Origin: Bog-473 sp963719485 | GTDB taxonomy: Bacteria > Actinomycetota > Acidimicrobiia > Acidimicrobiales > RAAP-2 | DNA: 64,000 bases | Direction of reading: 5' to 3' | Assembly: GCA_963719485.1 (NCBI GenBank) | Contig: OY970387.1 | Span: 620,001-684,000, forward strand | Shown: one piece after another, positions 28,597-38,135 of the stretch | Layout of the letters: every line of letters begins with the position of its first letter | Numbering within the stretch: the stretch's first letter is position 1 | The notes under the pieces: model-generated | Database searches by the model: none | The model's input: the letters and a program-made list of their open reading frames with translations, nothing else | What the model was told of the DNA's origin: nothing | Program-made: the position numbers and the translations under genes

Positions 28597-29016
28597 ATGG
28601 ACGCGTCCGTAGGCATCCCGCCTGCCGTCACCGAGGAGACCGAGCCGTTCTGGTCGGCGGCTGCGGAGGGCCGTCTGCTCGTCGAGCGCTGCAACGCCTG
28701 CGGGGCCGAGAGCTTCCCGCCGCGGGGGATCTGCCGGCGCTGCCGGAGCCGCGACACCGCCCCCCGTGAGGTGACGAGCCGCGGCACGGTGTACAGCTTC
28801 ACCGTCAACCACCAGCAGTGGCTCCCCGACCTCGACGTGCCGTTCGCCCTGGTGCTCGTCGAGTTCCCCGACCACCCCGGGGTGCGGGTCGTGGGGCGCC
28901 TGCGCGGCGTCCCCCCCGAGGACGTCGCCGTCGGCACCGAGGTCGAGGTGGGGTTCGAGCCCGGGCCGGGCGGGTTCGCCATCTCGAGCTTCGTCGCCGT
29001 CGGGGCGGCGGGCTGA
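28597..29016 (+). CDS. DUF35 OB-fold/zinc-ribbon acyl-CoA-associated protein
   Basis: 139 residues: N-terminal rubredoxin-like zinc ribbon (Cys32, Cys35, Cys46, Cys49) and a C-terminal OB-fold. DUF35 proteins bind acyl-CoA and pair with thiolase-like partners; in steroid side-chain loss a DUF35 domain is required by the aldolase Ltp2. Here a thiolase-like gene follows at once: the stop overlaps a possible ATG as TGATG at 29014-29018. A partner role for that protein is inference from this known pairing. Confidence 0.9.
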   Translation: MDASVGIPPAVTEETEPFWSAAAEGRLLVERCNACGAESFPPRGICRRCRSRDTAPREVTSRGTVYSFTVNHQQWLPDLDVPFALVLVEFPDHPGVRVVGRLRGVPPEDVAVGTEVEVGFEPGPGGFAISSFVAVGAAG

Positions 29017-29046
29017 TGGCGGGCGAGCTGGTTCGAGCGGCGCGCC

Positions 29047-30200
29047 GTGATCTCGGGCGTCGGCCAGTCCGCCATCGGGCGCCAGATCGACCGGTCGGGC
29101 TTCCAGCTCACCCTCGACGCCGTGCTGGCCGCAATCGCGGATGCCGGCCTCGGCGTCGACGACATCGACGGCCTCGCCATGTTCCCCGGCGGCGGGAAGG
29201 CCAACCTCCCGGGCTACGCCGACGGCAACCTCTACGAGGTCCAGGACGCGCTCGGGATCACCACGACGTGGCGCCAGGGTCTGGTCGAGGGCATGAGCCT
29301 GCCCTTCTACGGCGCGGCGCAGGCGGTGGCCACCGGCGAGGCGCGCCACGCCGTCGTGTGGCGCACGGTCAAGGAGGGCAGCGCGGCGCGCCACGCCGGC
29401 GGGCGACCGGCCTACGGCTCCATCCACCGGGAGGCGGAGGGACCGCTGGCCTGGCTGCTGCCCGTGGGCGCGCTGTCGCCCGTCGTCCAGATCGCCCCGT
29501 ACGCGACCCGCTACATGCACGAGTACGGCGCCACCCGCGAGCAGCTGGGCTGGATCCCCGTCACCCAGCGCCGCGCACGCGGCGCGCAATCCCGACGCCG
29601 TCTACCGCGATCCCCTGACGCTCGAGGACTACCTCGCGGCGCGGATGATCTCGACGCCGATTTGCCTCTACGACTGCGACGTCCCCTGTCGACGGCGCCA
29701 CGGCCTTCGTGGTCTCCGCCGCCGACACCGCCGCCGACCTCCGGGCACCGGTGCGGATCGAGGCGATGGCGGGGGTGATCGACGGCCGCCCGTCCTGGGA
29801 GCAGTGGGAGGACCTCGCTCGGGTGGGCCACGCGACGGCCGCAGCCATGTGGGACCGCACGGACCTGCAGCCGGGCGACGTCGACGTCGCCGAGCTGTAC
29901 GACGGGTTCACGATCGAAGTGGTGTGGTGGCTCGAGGCGATGGGCTTCTGCGGCACCGGCGAGGCCGGGGCGTTCGTCGACGGCGGCACGCGCATCGGAC
30001 TCGGCGGCGACCTTCCCCTCAACACCTGGGGCGGCCAGCTCTCGGGCGGCCGCCTGCACGCCGCCTTCGGGCACACCGCCGAGGCCGTGCGGCAGCTACG
30101 GGGTGAAGCGGGCGAACGTCAGGTGGCGGGCGCCGAGGTGGCCGCCGTGACGAACGTCGGCGGCTACGAGGCCGGCGCGGCGCTGCTGACGCGCTGGTAA
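29047..30200 (+). CDS. SCP-x-type thiolase-like protein (two frameshifts)
   Basis: Thiolase superfamily, lipid-transfer (SCP-x/Ltp) subgroup, about 384 residues. Seen: AVISGVGQSAIGRQ, an internal GGRPAYGSIHRE, VAELYDGFT and NTWGGQLSGGR; the classical N-terminal catalytic Cys is not recognised. One extra C near 29571 and one extra base near 29687 break the frame; removing them gives TQRAHAARNPD and DVPVDGATAFV. The start is uncertain: GTG 29047 is in frame, while ATG 29016 overlaps the DUF35 stop but needs another indel. With DUF35 it resembles Ltp2-type retro-aldolases more than true thiolases (inference). Confidence 0.82.
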
Positions 30201-30236
30201 CGATCCATTCGAGATGCGAGCAAAGGAGAGCAGCAC

Positions 30237-31080
30237 ATGGTGCAACGGGCTGGGCGGGTCGAGGGAAAGATGGCCATCGTCACCGGTGCCGGGTCGACAC
30301 CCGGACCGGGCATCGGGACCGGGAAGGCCAGCGCGGTGCTGCTGGCCCGCGAGGGCGCGCGGGTGCTGCTCGTCGACCTGCATCCCGAGCGGGCGGAGGA
30401 GACGCGGGACATCATCGCGAAGGAGGGCGGCACGGCCGAGGTCTTCGCGGCTGACGTGACGGTGGCAGCGCAGTGCGAGGCCATGGTGCGGGCGGCGGTC
30501 GAGGCGTTCGGCGGCGTCGACATCCTCGTCAACAACATCGGCCTGGCCGCGCTGGGCACCGTCGTGGACACGACCGAGGAGGCCTGGGACCGCGCGCTCG
30601 ACATCAACCTGCGGACCGCGTTCCTCGCCTCCAAGTACGCCGTCCCGGTCATGGCCGAGCGGGGTGCGGGCTCGATCGTCAACATCTCCTCCATCTCCGC
30701 ATTGCGGGGCGACGGGACGGTGGCGTACTCCGCCGCAAAGGGGGCGCTGCATCGCCATGACGGTCGACATGGCCTATTCCCACGGCCGCCAGGGCATCCG
30801 CGTCAACGCCATCGCCCCCGGGCACATCACCACGCCGATGGTCATGTCCGTTTCCGCCCCCGGTCCACGGGCGGCCTTCATGAACACCATGCGCTCGGAG
30901 GCCGGCCTGCTGGGCACGCCGGGCGACGGGTGGGACGTCGGCTACGCCGTCACCTTCCTGGCCAGCGACGAGGCCCGCTGGATCACGGGTGTCGTCCTGC
31001 CCGTCGAGTCCGGCGTGCTCAGCGTGACCCCGCTGATGATGGCGCCCTACCTGCGCGCCATCCCCGAACCCGAGGCGTAG
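30237..31080 (+). CDS. SDR family oxidoreductase (frameshift)
   Basis: Short-chain dehydrogenase, about 281 residues. Cofactor loop is the unusual long TGAGSTPGPGIGTG, then NNIG, NISSISA and YSAAK. An extra base near 30752 breaks the frame just after the catalytic Lys; removing it gives GALIAMTVDMAYSHGRQGIRV. The C-terminus is FLASDEARWITGV. Ribosome site AGGAG 8 nt upstream. A close paralogue with the same loop is at 46388. Last gene of the operon starting at 23380; converges on the gene at 31088. Confidence 0.9.
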
Positions 31081-31087
31081 GCCGCCC

Positions 31088-32735
31088 TCAGGCCCGCATC
31101 AGGGAACCGGGGGCGACGCCGGCCACGTCCTCGCCGCCACGGCGCGTCGCCGTGCCGTTGACCCACACGTGCTCGATGCCGGTGCTGCGCACCAGGAGCC
31201 GCTCCGCCCCACCGGGCTGGTCGTACGCCCGCTCGACCGGCGTCGTGCCCACCGTCGCGGGGTCGAAGGCCACCAGGTCGGCGTAGAAGCCGGCGGCGAC
31301 CAGGCCGCGGTCGCGGAGGCGGAAGGCGGCATGGGGGTGACCCGTGAGCCGCCACACCGCCTCCTCCAACGAGAGCGCCCGGCGCTCGCGCACCCAGTGG
31401 CCGAGCAGATGCGTCGAGAAGCAGGCGTCGCAGAGCTGGCTGGCGTGCGCGCCGGCGTCGGACAGGCCGAGGAGGACCCGCGGGTCGGCGAGCAGATCGC
31501 CGATCTCCGCGTCGCCGTCGTTGTCCAAGACCACGCGGAAACGCGTCGCCAGGTCGTCGTCCAACGCGAGGTCGAGCATGAGGTCGAACGGGGTCGTGCC
31601 CCGTTCGGCAGCCAGCCGGTCGAGGGGAAGGCCCACCAACGCGCCGTGGGCCTGCGTCTCCTCGACGTCGACCTTCGACCATCGGTGGCCCCAGGCGGCC
31701 AGGGTCGGCTGGCGGGCTCGGTCACGCCAGGACGCGTCCCGGTAGAGGGCGGCGCGCTCCTCCCGCGGGCGGGCCAGCGCCTCCTTCCACTCGTCGACCT
31801 CACCGAGCGGCCCGGGGTCGGCCAGGGTGATCTGCATGACGATCGGCCGACAGGCGACCTGCGGGTACACCTCCCCGGGCAACGCGGCCCCCCGCTCGAC
31901 CGTGCGCAGCGCGGCCCCGGGCTTGTCGGCGCGCGGCGACCAGGGCCGTCCAGGTGACGGGCACCCCGTAGCGCACCGCCAGGTCCGAGAACTGCTCGAC
32001 GAAGAGCCCCGGGCCGATGGAGACCTGCAGGACACCCTTGCCGAGGTCCCCCAGGACCGACGCCAGCGCGTCCACCTCGTCGTCGGCTGCGAACCTGCTC
32101 GGGACGGGCCGGCCGTAGGCGCCCTGGTGCGCCGGCTGGCGCGACGTCGAGAAGCCGATGGCGCCCGCCTCCATCGCCTCACGGACGATCTCGCGCATGG
32201 TGGCGATCTCGTCGGCCGTCGCCGGCCGCTCCTCGCCCCCGAGCGCCCACAAGCGCAGCGGTGAGTGGCCGACGAAGGCGCCGACGTTGAGGCGCTTCGG
32301 CCGGCGCTCCAACGCGGAGAGGTACTCGGGGAACGACTCGAAACACCAGTCGATGCCGGCGTTGAGCGCGTCCATGGACATCCCCTCGACGTTCTCGAGG
32401 AGGCGAACGATCGTGTCCCGGTGCTCCGGGTGGGTCGGGGCCACGCCGAAGCCGCAGTTCCCCATGACGACACTGGTCACCCCGTGCCAGCTCGATGGGG
32501 TGAGATCGCCGTCCCAGAGGATCTGCGCGTCGTAGTGGGTGTGCACGTCGATGAACCCGGGCGCCAAGGCCAACCCGTCGAGGTCCACCACTTCGACTGC
32601 GGGGCCCGGGTCGAGCTCCCCGGCGGCCGCCACGGCCACGATCCGGTCGCCCGCCACGCCCACGTCAGCGGCCCGTGCCCGCGCCCCGGTGCCGTCCACC
32701 AGGAGCGCATTGCGGAGAAGCAGGTCCACCTTCAT
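31088..32735 (-). CDS. N-acyl-D-amino-acid deacylase-like amidohydrolase (frameshift)
   Basis: Amidohydrolase of the D-aminoacylase group, about 550 residues. Seen: APGFIDVHTHYDAQI (HxH metal motif), MGNCGFGVAPTHPEHRD, and LGLSDAGAHASQLCD toward the C-terminus. The frame breaks near 31940, where two missing bases restore VAARADKPGAAL. ATG 32735 overlaps the upstream stop as ATGA. In catabolic clusters such enzymes open amide or ring bonds rather than D-amino acids, so the substrate is open. Cotranscribed with the small barrel protein upstream. Confidence 0.87.
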
Positions 32736-33067
32736 TCGATCAATTCGTAGACGGTCACAACCGGGGGCGGGGACAGCTGGAGGACGTCGCTCACGGGGGC
32801 CGTGCGGTCCGCCGCACGGGCCCGCAGCGCACCGAGCGGCTCCGTCAGGTCGTCGGCCTCCAGCTCGTAGATGGCGACGTACCGGCGCTTCCCCTCCTCG
32901 GACGGCGGGGCGCCGGCCCCGTCGCGCCGCTGGTACCGCCGGACGCCGACGAACCCGGGGAGGGCGCACAGCTCCGGAGCGTGGACCTCGCGGTACCAGT
33001 CGTTGTACTCGGCCTCCCGGCCGGGATCGCTCGGCTCGGACTCCACGATCATGATGCCCTTGGCCAC
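32732..33067 (-). CDS. Small dimeric alpha-beta barrel protein (EthD/DUF4286-like)
   Basis: 111 residues with a ferredoxin-like barrel pattern: GIMIVESEPS, then EAEYNDWYREVHAPEL (the NDWY..H signature), then RRYVAIYELEAD. GTG 33067 chosen because GGGAGGG lies 7 nt upstream; a further upstream ATG (33085) would overlap that ribosome site. Proteins of this type are small catabolic accessory factors without firm biochemistry. Divergent from the thiolase at 33230 across site E. Confidence 0.75.
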   Translation of the reverse strand: MAKGIMIVESEPSDPGREAEYNDWYREVHAPELCALPGFVGVRRYQRRDGAGAPPSEEGKRRYVAIYELEADDLTEPLGALRARAADRTAPVSDVLQLSPPPVVTVYELIE

Positions 33068-33130
33068 CGGCGAACCCTCCCGCATCGAGCCCACCCTGCG
33101 CCCTGGCCCTGGCTTCGCCGGACGGAGTAA

Positions 33131-33142
33131 GTGAACGCTCCC
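33131..33142. promoter_or_regulatory. Palindrome site E (GTGA-N4-TCAC type)
   Basis: GTGAACGCTCCC between the minus-strand pair ending at 33067 and the plus-strand thiolase at 33230. One of the weaker copies of the seven-site motif. Confidence 0.5.
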
Positions 33143-33229
33143 TGACTCCGCACAGTAATGTCGGCCTGTGGCGGTCGCAACGGCGTCCCGCGGGGACGTG
33201 CCCGTGCCCGAACATCCCAGGAGGGTCCC

Positions 33230-34402
33230 TTGACCGACGCAGTCATCATCTCGGCGTGCCGCACGGCCATCGGAACGGCCAGGCGGGGCACCCTGGCCGA
33301 CGCCGATCCCTTCGACCTGGCCCGGCTCACGGTCGCCGAGTCGGTCGTCCGATCCGGGCTCGATCCGGAGGTCATCGACGACGTCATCTTCGGCGAGTCC
33401 CTCGCCGGCGGTGGCGCCATCGGTCGGCACGCCGCCATTGCGGCGGGCCTGACGGAGGTGGCCGGGGTGGCGCTGAACCGGCACTGCGCCTCGGGTCTGA
33501 CGACGGCCAACATGGCGGCGGCCTCCGTCATGGCCGGCATGGATCGTGCTGTGGTCGCCGGGGGCGTCCAGTCGGCGTCGATGGCGCCGGTGTGCAACCG
33601 CCGGATCCCCGGTACCGACGACTGGACGGAAGGCTGGTTGTCGCCCAGCCACCCCGAGACCCTCGAGGCGCCGATCCGCGACATGAGCATCACGGTCGGT
33701 TGGAACGCGGCGCGCCTGGCCGGCGTGAGCCGCGAGGCGATGGACGAGTGGGCCTTCCACTCTCATCGAAAGGCCATCGAGGCCATCGACGCCGGCCGGT
33801 TCGAGGAGGAGATACTCCCCATCGACGTCGCACGCCGCGACGGCACCACCATCACGTTCGCGGTCGACGAGCACCCTCGACGCGACACCACACTCGAGAA
33901 GTTGGCGTCGCTGAAGCCGCTCCATCCCGAGATCGAGGGTTTCAGCATCACCGCCGGCAACGCCGCGGGTGTCAACGACGCGGCCGGGGCGATGGTCGTC
34001 GCCTCATCCGACCTCGCCGCCGGCGAGGGCATCGAGAGGCTGGCCACCATCCGCGGGTGGGCCTCCGTCGGCGTCCCACCCGTCGAGACGGGGCTGGCCC
34101 CCATCAAGGCGATACCCAAGGCCCTGCAACGCGCGGGCTTCGGTCTCGACGACGTCGCGTTGTTCGAGATCAACGAGGCGTTCGCCTCCATGTGCGTCGC
34201 CACGGTCGATGCGCTGGGGATCGACGCCGTCAAGGTGAACCCGAACGGCAGTGGTTGCAGTCTGGGCCACCCCGTCGCCATGACCGGGACTCGGATGCTC
34301 ACGACGCTCGTCTACGAGCTGCGTCGGCGCGGTGGCGGCATCGGCGTCGCCGCCATGTGCGCGGGCGGCGGCATGGGCACGGCCACCGTGATCGAGGTCT
34401 GA
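33230..34402 (+). CDS. Thiolase / acetyl-CoA C-acyltransferase
   Basis: Complete thiolase of 390 residues with all catalytic groups: Cys86 in NRHCASGL, His347 in GHPVAMTG, Cys377 in CAGGGMG, plus the NEAFA motif. It would release acetyl-CoA or propionyl-CoA from a 3-ketoacyl-CoA, cytoplasmic. TTG start supported by AGGAGGG 5 nt upstream; the frame is open further upstream without a better start. Unlike the protein at 29047 it is a genuine thiolase. Convergent with the luciferase-like gene at 34410. Confidence 0.93.
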   Translation: MTDAVIISACRTAIGTARRGTLADADPFDLARLTVAESVVRSGLDPEVIDDVIFGESLAGGGAIGRHAAIAAGLTEVAGVALNRHCASGLTTANMAAASVMAGMDRAVVAGGVQSASMAPVCNRRIPGTDDWTEGWLSPSHPETLEAPIRDMSITVGWNAARLAGVSREAMDEWAFHSHRKAIEAIDAGRFEEEILPIDVARRDGTTITFAVDEHPRRDTTLEKLASLKPLHPEIEGFSITAGNAAGVNDAAGAMVVASSDLAAGEGIERLATIRGWASVGVPPVETGLAPIKAIPKALQRAGFGLDDVALFEINEAFASMCVATVDALGIDAVKVNPNGSGCSLGHPVAMTGTRMLTTLVYELRRRGGGIGVAAMCAGGGMGTATVIEV

Positions 34403-34409
34403 TCGGTTT

Positions 34410-35525
34410 CTAGTGCACCTCTGCGGCCAGCGCGCCGTGGGTCACACCGAGGTCGCCGCCCACGTCGTGACGCTGGAGCTCGGGGAGCACCTCCGCCGCG
34501 AACAGGTCGAAGTTGGCTCGTGCCTCCTCCGCCGACATGCCGCCGAAGGACAGGGGGACGACGAGGGCCCCCGCGTCGGTCCGCCGGACGTAGTCCAACA
34601 GCTTCTCGGTGACCTGCTCGGGTGACCCCCACACCTGCAGGTCGGCGAGGAACCCGTTGAAATTGTCCAACCCGTGCTTCGCGATGTTGTTCGCCAGGCC
34701 GCCGTAGTACTCGTAGCCCTCGATCTCCGCGAAGCCCCGGTTGTCGAACTCGTAGTGCTCGACCGTCGACCGGGCCCAGCGCTGCAGGTGGACCTCGCGC
34801 ATCCTCCGGGCGCCTTTGGCGTCGTTGCACACACCGGCCACGACGACCAGAATCGGCTTGGGCGCCTCGAAGCCGTTGATGTCCAGATAGCGCTGGCGGT
34901 ATTCGGCGAGCTCCGCCTCTGTCGTCTCCCAGGGCTTCTGGGCGATCACCATGATGCCGACCCCCAGGCGGGCCATCAGCTCCATCGACTGGGGCGAGAC
35001 GGCCGACGCGAACGTCCGTCCCTTGAAGCTGGCGAGCGGCCGCGGCCGGATCTCGACGCGTGGCTGCTGGTAGAGCTCGCCGTCGTACTCGAGGTAGCCC
35101 GTCTCGAGGGCCTCCAGGATCGCCTCGGAGTACTCGGTGAACCGGCGCCGCGATTCACCCATCTCGACCCGCAGGCCGTTGAACTCGACCCGTCCGAGCC
35201 CGCGCCCGATGCCGAGAATGGCCCGGCCGTCGGAGAGATGGTCCAACACCGAGAAGCTCTCCACCACCCGTACCGGGTCGTGCCAGGGCAGCACGGTGAC
35301 GAACGTGCCGAGCTTGACCCTCGTGGTCCGCCCCGCCAGCCACGACAGGAACATCGGCGTCTGTGAGGTCAGCTGGTAGTCGGAGAAGTGGTGTTCGGAT
35401 CCCCACACCGAGTCGAAGCCGACGTCCTCGGCCCGGGCGGCAAGATCCAACTCCCGGCGGTACGCCTCGGCGTCCGTGGCCTTGCCGTCCAGATTCGCGA
35501 ACTGGAGACCTAATCCCGTGTGCAT
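34410..35525 (-). CDS. LLM-class (luciferase-like) flavin/F420 oxidoreductase
   Basis: Luciferase-like monooxygenase family protein, about 371 residues. Seen: VWGSEHHFSDY, FVTVLPWHDPVRVVE, RAILGIGRGLGRVEF. Longer than the LLM at 18445 and of a different subgroup (closer to FMN-dependent alkanal/alkane monooxygenases). Start ATG 35525 (GTG 35531 is two codons upstream); there is no Shine-Dalgarno, and TAATTA sits 8 nt upstream, so a leaderless transcript is likely. Site F covers the -35 region. Confidence 0.9.
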   Translation of the reverse strand: MHTGLGLQFANLDGKATDAEAYRRELDLAARAEDVGFDSVWGSEHHFSDYQLTSQTPMFLSWLAGRTTRVKLGTFVTVLPWHDPVRVVESFSVLDHLSDGRAILGIGRGLGRVEFNGLRVEMGESRRRFTEYSEAILEALETGYLEYDGELYQQPRVEIRPRPLASFKGRTFASAVSPQSMELMARLGVGIMVIAQKPWETTEAELAEYRQRYLDINGFEAPKPILVVVAGVCNDAKGARRMREVHLQRWARSTVEHYEFDNRGFAEIEGYEYYGGLANNIAKHGLDNFNGFLADLQVWGSPEQVTEKLLDYVRRTDAGALVVPLSFGGMSAEEARANFDLFAAEVLPELQRHDVGGDLGVTHGALAAEVH

Positions 35526-35551
35526 AGGCACTTAATTACCACATTTTGTAT

Positions 35552-35563
35552 GTGAGCGCTTAC
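35552..35563. promoter_or_regulatory. Palindrome site F (GTGA-N4-TCAC type)
   Basis: GTGAGCGCTTAC, 27 nt upstream of the LLM start and over the expected -35 region of its promoter. One of seven related sites. Confidence 0.58.
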
Positions 35564-35595
35564 TCAGTCCAGGGACATCCGACCCTTTCCGGTGC

Positions 35596-36768
35596 TCACG
35601 CTGGTCTTCCCCGCTGGCGGATGGCGCCGGCTGTGCGCAGCTCGGCGATCTCCTGAGCGGTGAAGCCCCAGTCCGACAGTGCCTCTGCGGTGTGTTCACC
35701 GGGCCCGGGCGGAGGGCCGGCGATCTCGGGGGCGGTCCGGCTGAACCGGGGCGCCGGCGATGGGTGCACCACGCCGGCCACCTCCGTGAACGTGCCGCGT
35801 TCCCGGTTGTGGGGATGCCGCGGCGCCTCATCCGCTTCCAGGACGGGGGCGAAGCAGACATCGGTGCCCTCCAGGAGGGTGCACCACTCGTCGCGCGTCC
35901 TGGTCTTGACCAAGGCGGCCATCCGCCGCTTCATGGCGGGCCACGTCTCCCGGTGCGACTGTTCGGGAACCGGGCCTCCCCCGTCGACGTCGGCGGCCAA
36001 CCCGGTCAGGCGCAGCAGCTCCTGGCAGGTCTTCGCGTCGAGAGGCCCCAACGAGACGAAGCCGCCATCGGCCGTCTCGTACGCCTCGTAGAACCACGCC
36101 CCCGAGTCGAGCAGGTTCGTACCCCTCTCCCCCCAGTCCCCGGAGGCCCGGAGCCCGTGCATCATCCCCGCGAGGAGCGCGGCGCCGTCCACCATGGCCG
36201 CGTCGATCACCTGACCCGCCCCGGATCGGGCGACCTCGAGCATCCCGCACACGATGCCGAAGGCCAGCAACATGCCGCCTCCGCCGAAATCACCGATGAG
36301 GTTCAATGGTGGCACCGGTGGGCCTCCGCTCCGCCCGATCATGGACAACGTTCCCGAAAGGGCGATGTAGTTGATGTCGCGCCCGGCCACTTGGGCATAC
36401 GGCCCGTCCTGGCCCCACCCGGTGATCCGCCCGTAGATGAGGGTCGGATTCCGGGCCAGACACTCGTCGGGACCGATTCCCAACCGTTCGGTCACTCCGG
36501 GGCGGAAACCCTCAATCAGGGCATCCGCCTGTTCGACCAGGCGCAGGACGACACCCCGGCCCCGCGCGTTCTTCAGATCGACGCCCACCGACCGCCGCCC
36601 CCGTGCGTTGACGTCCCAGAGAGGAGCTGGAACGCCATCGTCCACCGAGTCGGCGCGGTCGACGCGGAGCACCTCGGCCCCCATGTCCGAGAGCATCATT
36701 GCGGCAAAGGGACCAGGGCCGATGCCGGCCAGTTCGATGACCCTGTACCCCGCCAGCGGACCTGGCAT
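35596..36768 (-). CDS. AMACR-like CaiB family protein lacking catalytic His
   Basis: 390-residue protein of the alpha-methylacyl-CoA racemase branch of CaiB/BaiF. Overall pattern intact (ELAGIGPGPFAAMMLSDMG, IGDFGGGGM, GQVIDAAMVDG), but the residue equal to His126 of mycobacterial Mcr is Arg130 (AGRDINY) and the Glu241 equivalent is Asp244; the Asp of GDFGGG (160) remains. Proton abstraction at the alpha carbon should be impaired, so it may act as a CoA-transferase or be a regulatory or degenerate copy (inference). ATG 36768 has AGAGGA 6 nt upstream. Head-to-head with the intact homologue at 36944. Confidence 0.86.
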   Translation of the reverse strand: MPGPLAGYRVIELAGIGPGPFAAMMLSDMGAEVLRVDRADSVDDGVPAPLWDVNARGRRSVGVDLKNARGRGVVLRLVEQADALIEGFRPGVTERLGIGPDECLARNPTLIYGRITGWGQDGPYAQVAGRDINYIALSGTLSMIGRSGGPPVPPLNLIGDFGGGGMLLAFGIVCGMLEVARSGAGQVIDAAMVDGAALLAGMMHGLRASGDWGERGTNLLDSGAWFYEAYETADGGFVSLGPLDAKTCQELLRLTGLAADVDGGGPVPEQSHRETWPAMKRRMAALVKTRTRDEWCTLLEGTDVCFAPVLEADEAPRHPHNRERGTFTEVAGVVHPSPAPRFSRTAPEIAGPPPGPGEHTAEALSDWGFTAQEIAELRTAGAIRQRGRPA

Positions 36769-36943
36769 CGGACTTCCTCTCGTCGAAGTGGAGCTTCCCG
36801 TTCGGCGCAACGAGCTGTCTCCGGTGTCATGCTGCCGCATCCACGCCGGCCACGAGGTCCTACCTCATCGCGCCGGACGAAGATCCGTCTATGTTCCAAC
36901 TGATGGTTCGACCAGCACGGTGAGCGCACAGGGGGTCGGTGAC

Positions 36944-38131
36944 ATGCAGGGACCGCTGTCCGGGTTGAAGGTTGTCGAATTGGACTGCCGGGGACCGGGC
37001 CCCTTCGCCACCATGCTGCTCGCCGACCTCGGTGCTGACGTCGTCTCCGTCGGTCGGGTGGGGAACGTGGCTGCGGACGCCGACGAGACGCCGATGACCC
37101 GGATGCTCAAGGGCAGACGCCGGATCGACCTCGTCACCCGGGGAAAGCGGTCGGCCGCCATCGACCTGACCCATCCCGACGGCCTGACGGTGGCGCTCCA
37201 ATTGATCGACCGGGCCGACGTGCTCGTGGAAGGCAGCCGGCCCGGCGTCGCCGAGCGGCTCGGCCTCGGCCCCGACATCTGCCTCGATCGCAACCCCCGC
37301 CTCGTCTACGCCCGGGTCACCGGCTGGGGACGGGAAGGTCCCTACGCGCCCACACCCGGGCACGACATCAACTATGTCGCCCTCGCCGGCGCGCTCGACC
37401 ATCTGCGCCGGCGCGATGAGCCGCCGATGCCTCCGCTGAACCTGCTCGGCGACTACGGCGGGGGCGGCATGCTGCTGCTGGTCGGCATCATGGGCGCGTT
37501 GCTCGAGCGGTCTCGCTCCGGCCTGGGTCAAGTCGTCGATGCCGCCATGGTGGACGGGGTCGCGCTCCTGTCGACCCTCTTCTACGGGCTGCGCGCCGAG
37601 GACCTGTGGTCGGACGAACCGGAGACCAACATCCTCGACCTCGGAGCACCGCAGTACAACGTCTACGAGACGGCCGACGGTCGGTACGTCTCGGTCGGCG
37701 CCGGCGAGCCTCAGTTCTACCGGGAGCTCCTGCAGCGCATCGGGGTCGACGAGACGCTCGTGTCCCGACAAGGCGACAGGGACACGTGGTCCGACGGCAG
37801 AGATCTTCTCGCGGCGACCTTCAAGCAGAAGACGCTGCGCGAGTGGTGCGACCTCCTCGAGGGCACCGACACGTGCTTCGCGCCCGTGCTCACCATGGCC
37901 GAAGCGCCGGAACATCCACACCACGTCGCCCGGGGAACGTTCGTCACGCTCGACGGAGTCGTGCAGCCGGCGCCGGCGCCGCGCTTCAGCCGGACGCCGT
38001 CGGGTACGCCCGGGCCCCCCGTCGTCGCCGGCCAACACACACGCGAGGTCCTCGCCGCGTGGGGGGTCGACCCCGACCAGGTCGAGTCGCTCCTCGCCTC
38101 CGGGACCGTCGCCCAGGCCGCCCCGCGTTGA
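36944..38131 (+). CDS. Alpha-methylacyl-CoA racemase (AMACR/Mcr-like)
   Basis: 395-residue racemase with the complete catalytic set at constant offset from mycobacterial Mcr: His140 (GHDINY), Asp170 (GDYGGGG) and Glu255 (AGEPQFY). It interconverts 2R- and 2S-methylacyl-CoA so that branched side chains can enter acyl-CoA dehydrogenation. ATG chosen with AGGGGG 8 nt upstream. Its stop is 4 nt from the stop of the convergent double-domain CoA-transferase. Supports degradation of a methyl-branched or steroid/terpenoid side chain. Confidence 0.9.
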   Translation: MQGPLSGLKVVELDCRGPGPFATMLLADLGADVVSVGRVGNVAADADETPMTRMLKGRRRIDLVTRGKRSAAIDLTHPDGLTVALQLIDRADVLVEGSRPGVAERLGLGPDICLDRNPRLVYARVTGWGREGPYAPTPGHDINYVALAGALDHLRRRDEPPMPPLNLLGDYGGGGMLLLVGIMGALLERSRSGLGQVVDAAMVDGVALLSTLFYGLRAEDLWSDEPETNILDLGAPQYNVYETADGRYVSVGAGEPQFYRELLQRIGVDETLVSRQGDRDTWSDGRDLLAATFKQKTLREWCDLLEGTDTCFAPVLTMAEAPEHPHHVARGTFVTLDGVVQPAPAPRFSRTPSGTPGPPVVAGQHTREVLAAWGVDPDQVESLLASGTVAQAAPR

Positions 38132-38135
38132 GCCC

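Noticed and set aside
27211..29589. A 792-residue open frame on the minus strand
   Set aside because: Antisense to the CoA-transferase, DUF35 and thiolase-like genes, which have clear domains. The antisense product is a high-GC artefact with Arg/His/Asp-rich sequence and no domain.
33230..34402. Using the far upstream in-frame start (33158) for the thiolase
   Set aside because: It would overlap the control region with site E nearby, and TTG 33230 has a strong ribosome site and gives the normal thiolase N-terminus.
33131..35563. Assigning the palindromes to KstR or KstR2
   Set aside because: The known KstR and KstR2 boxes have different half-sites (AAC..GTT and AAGCAAG..CTTG types); the GTGA..TCAC form does not fit.
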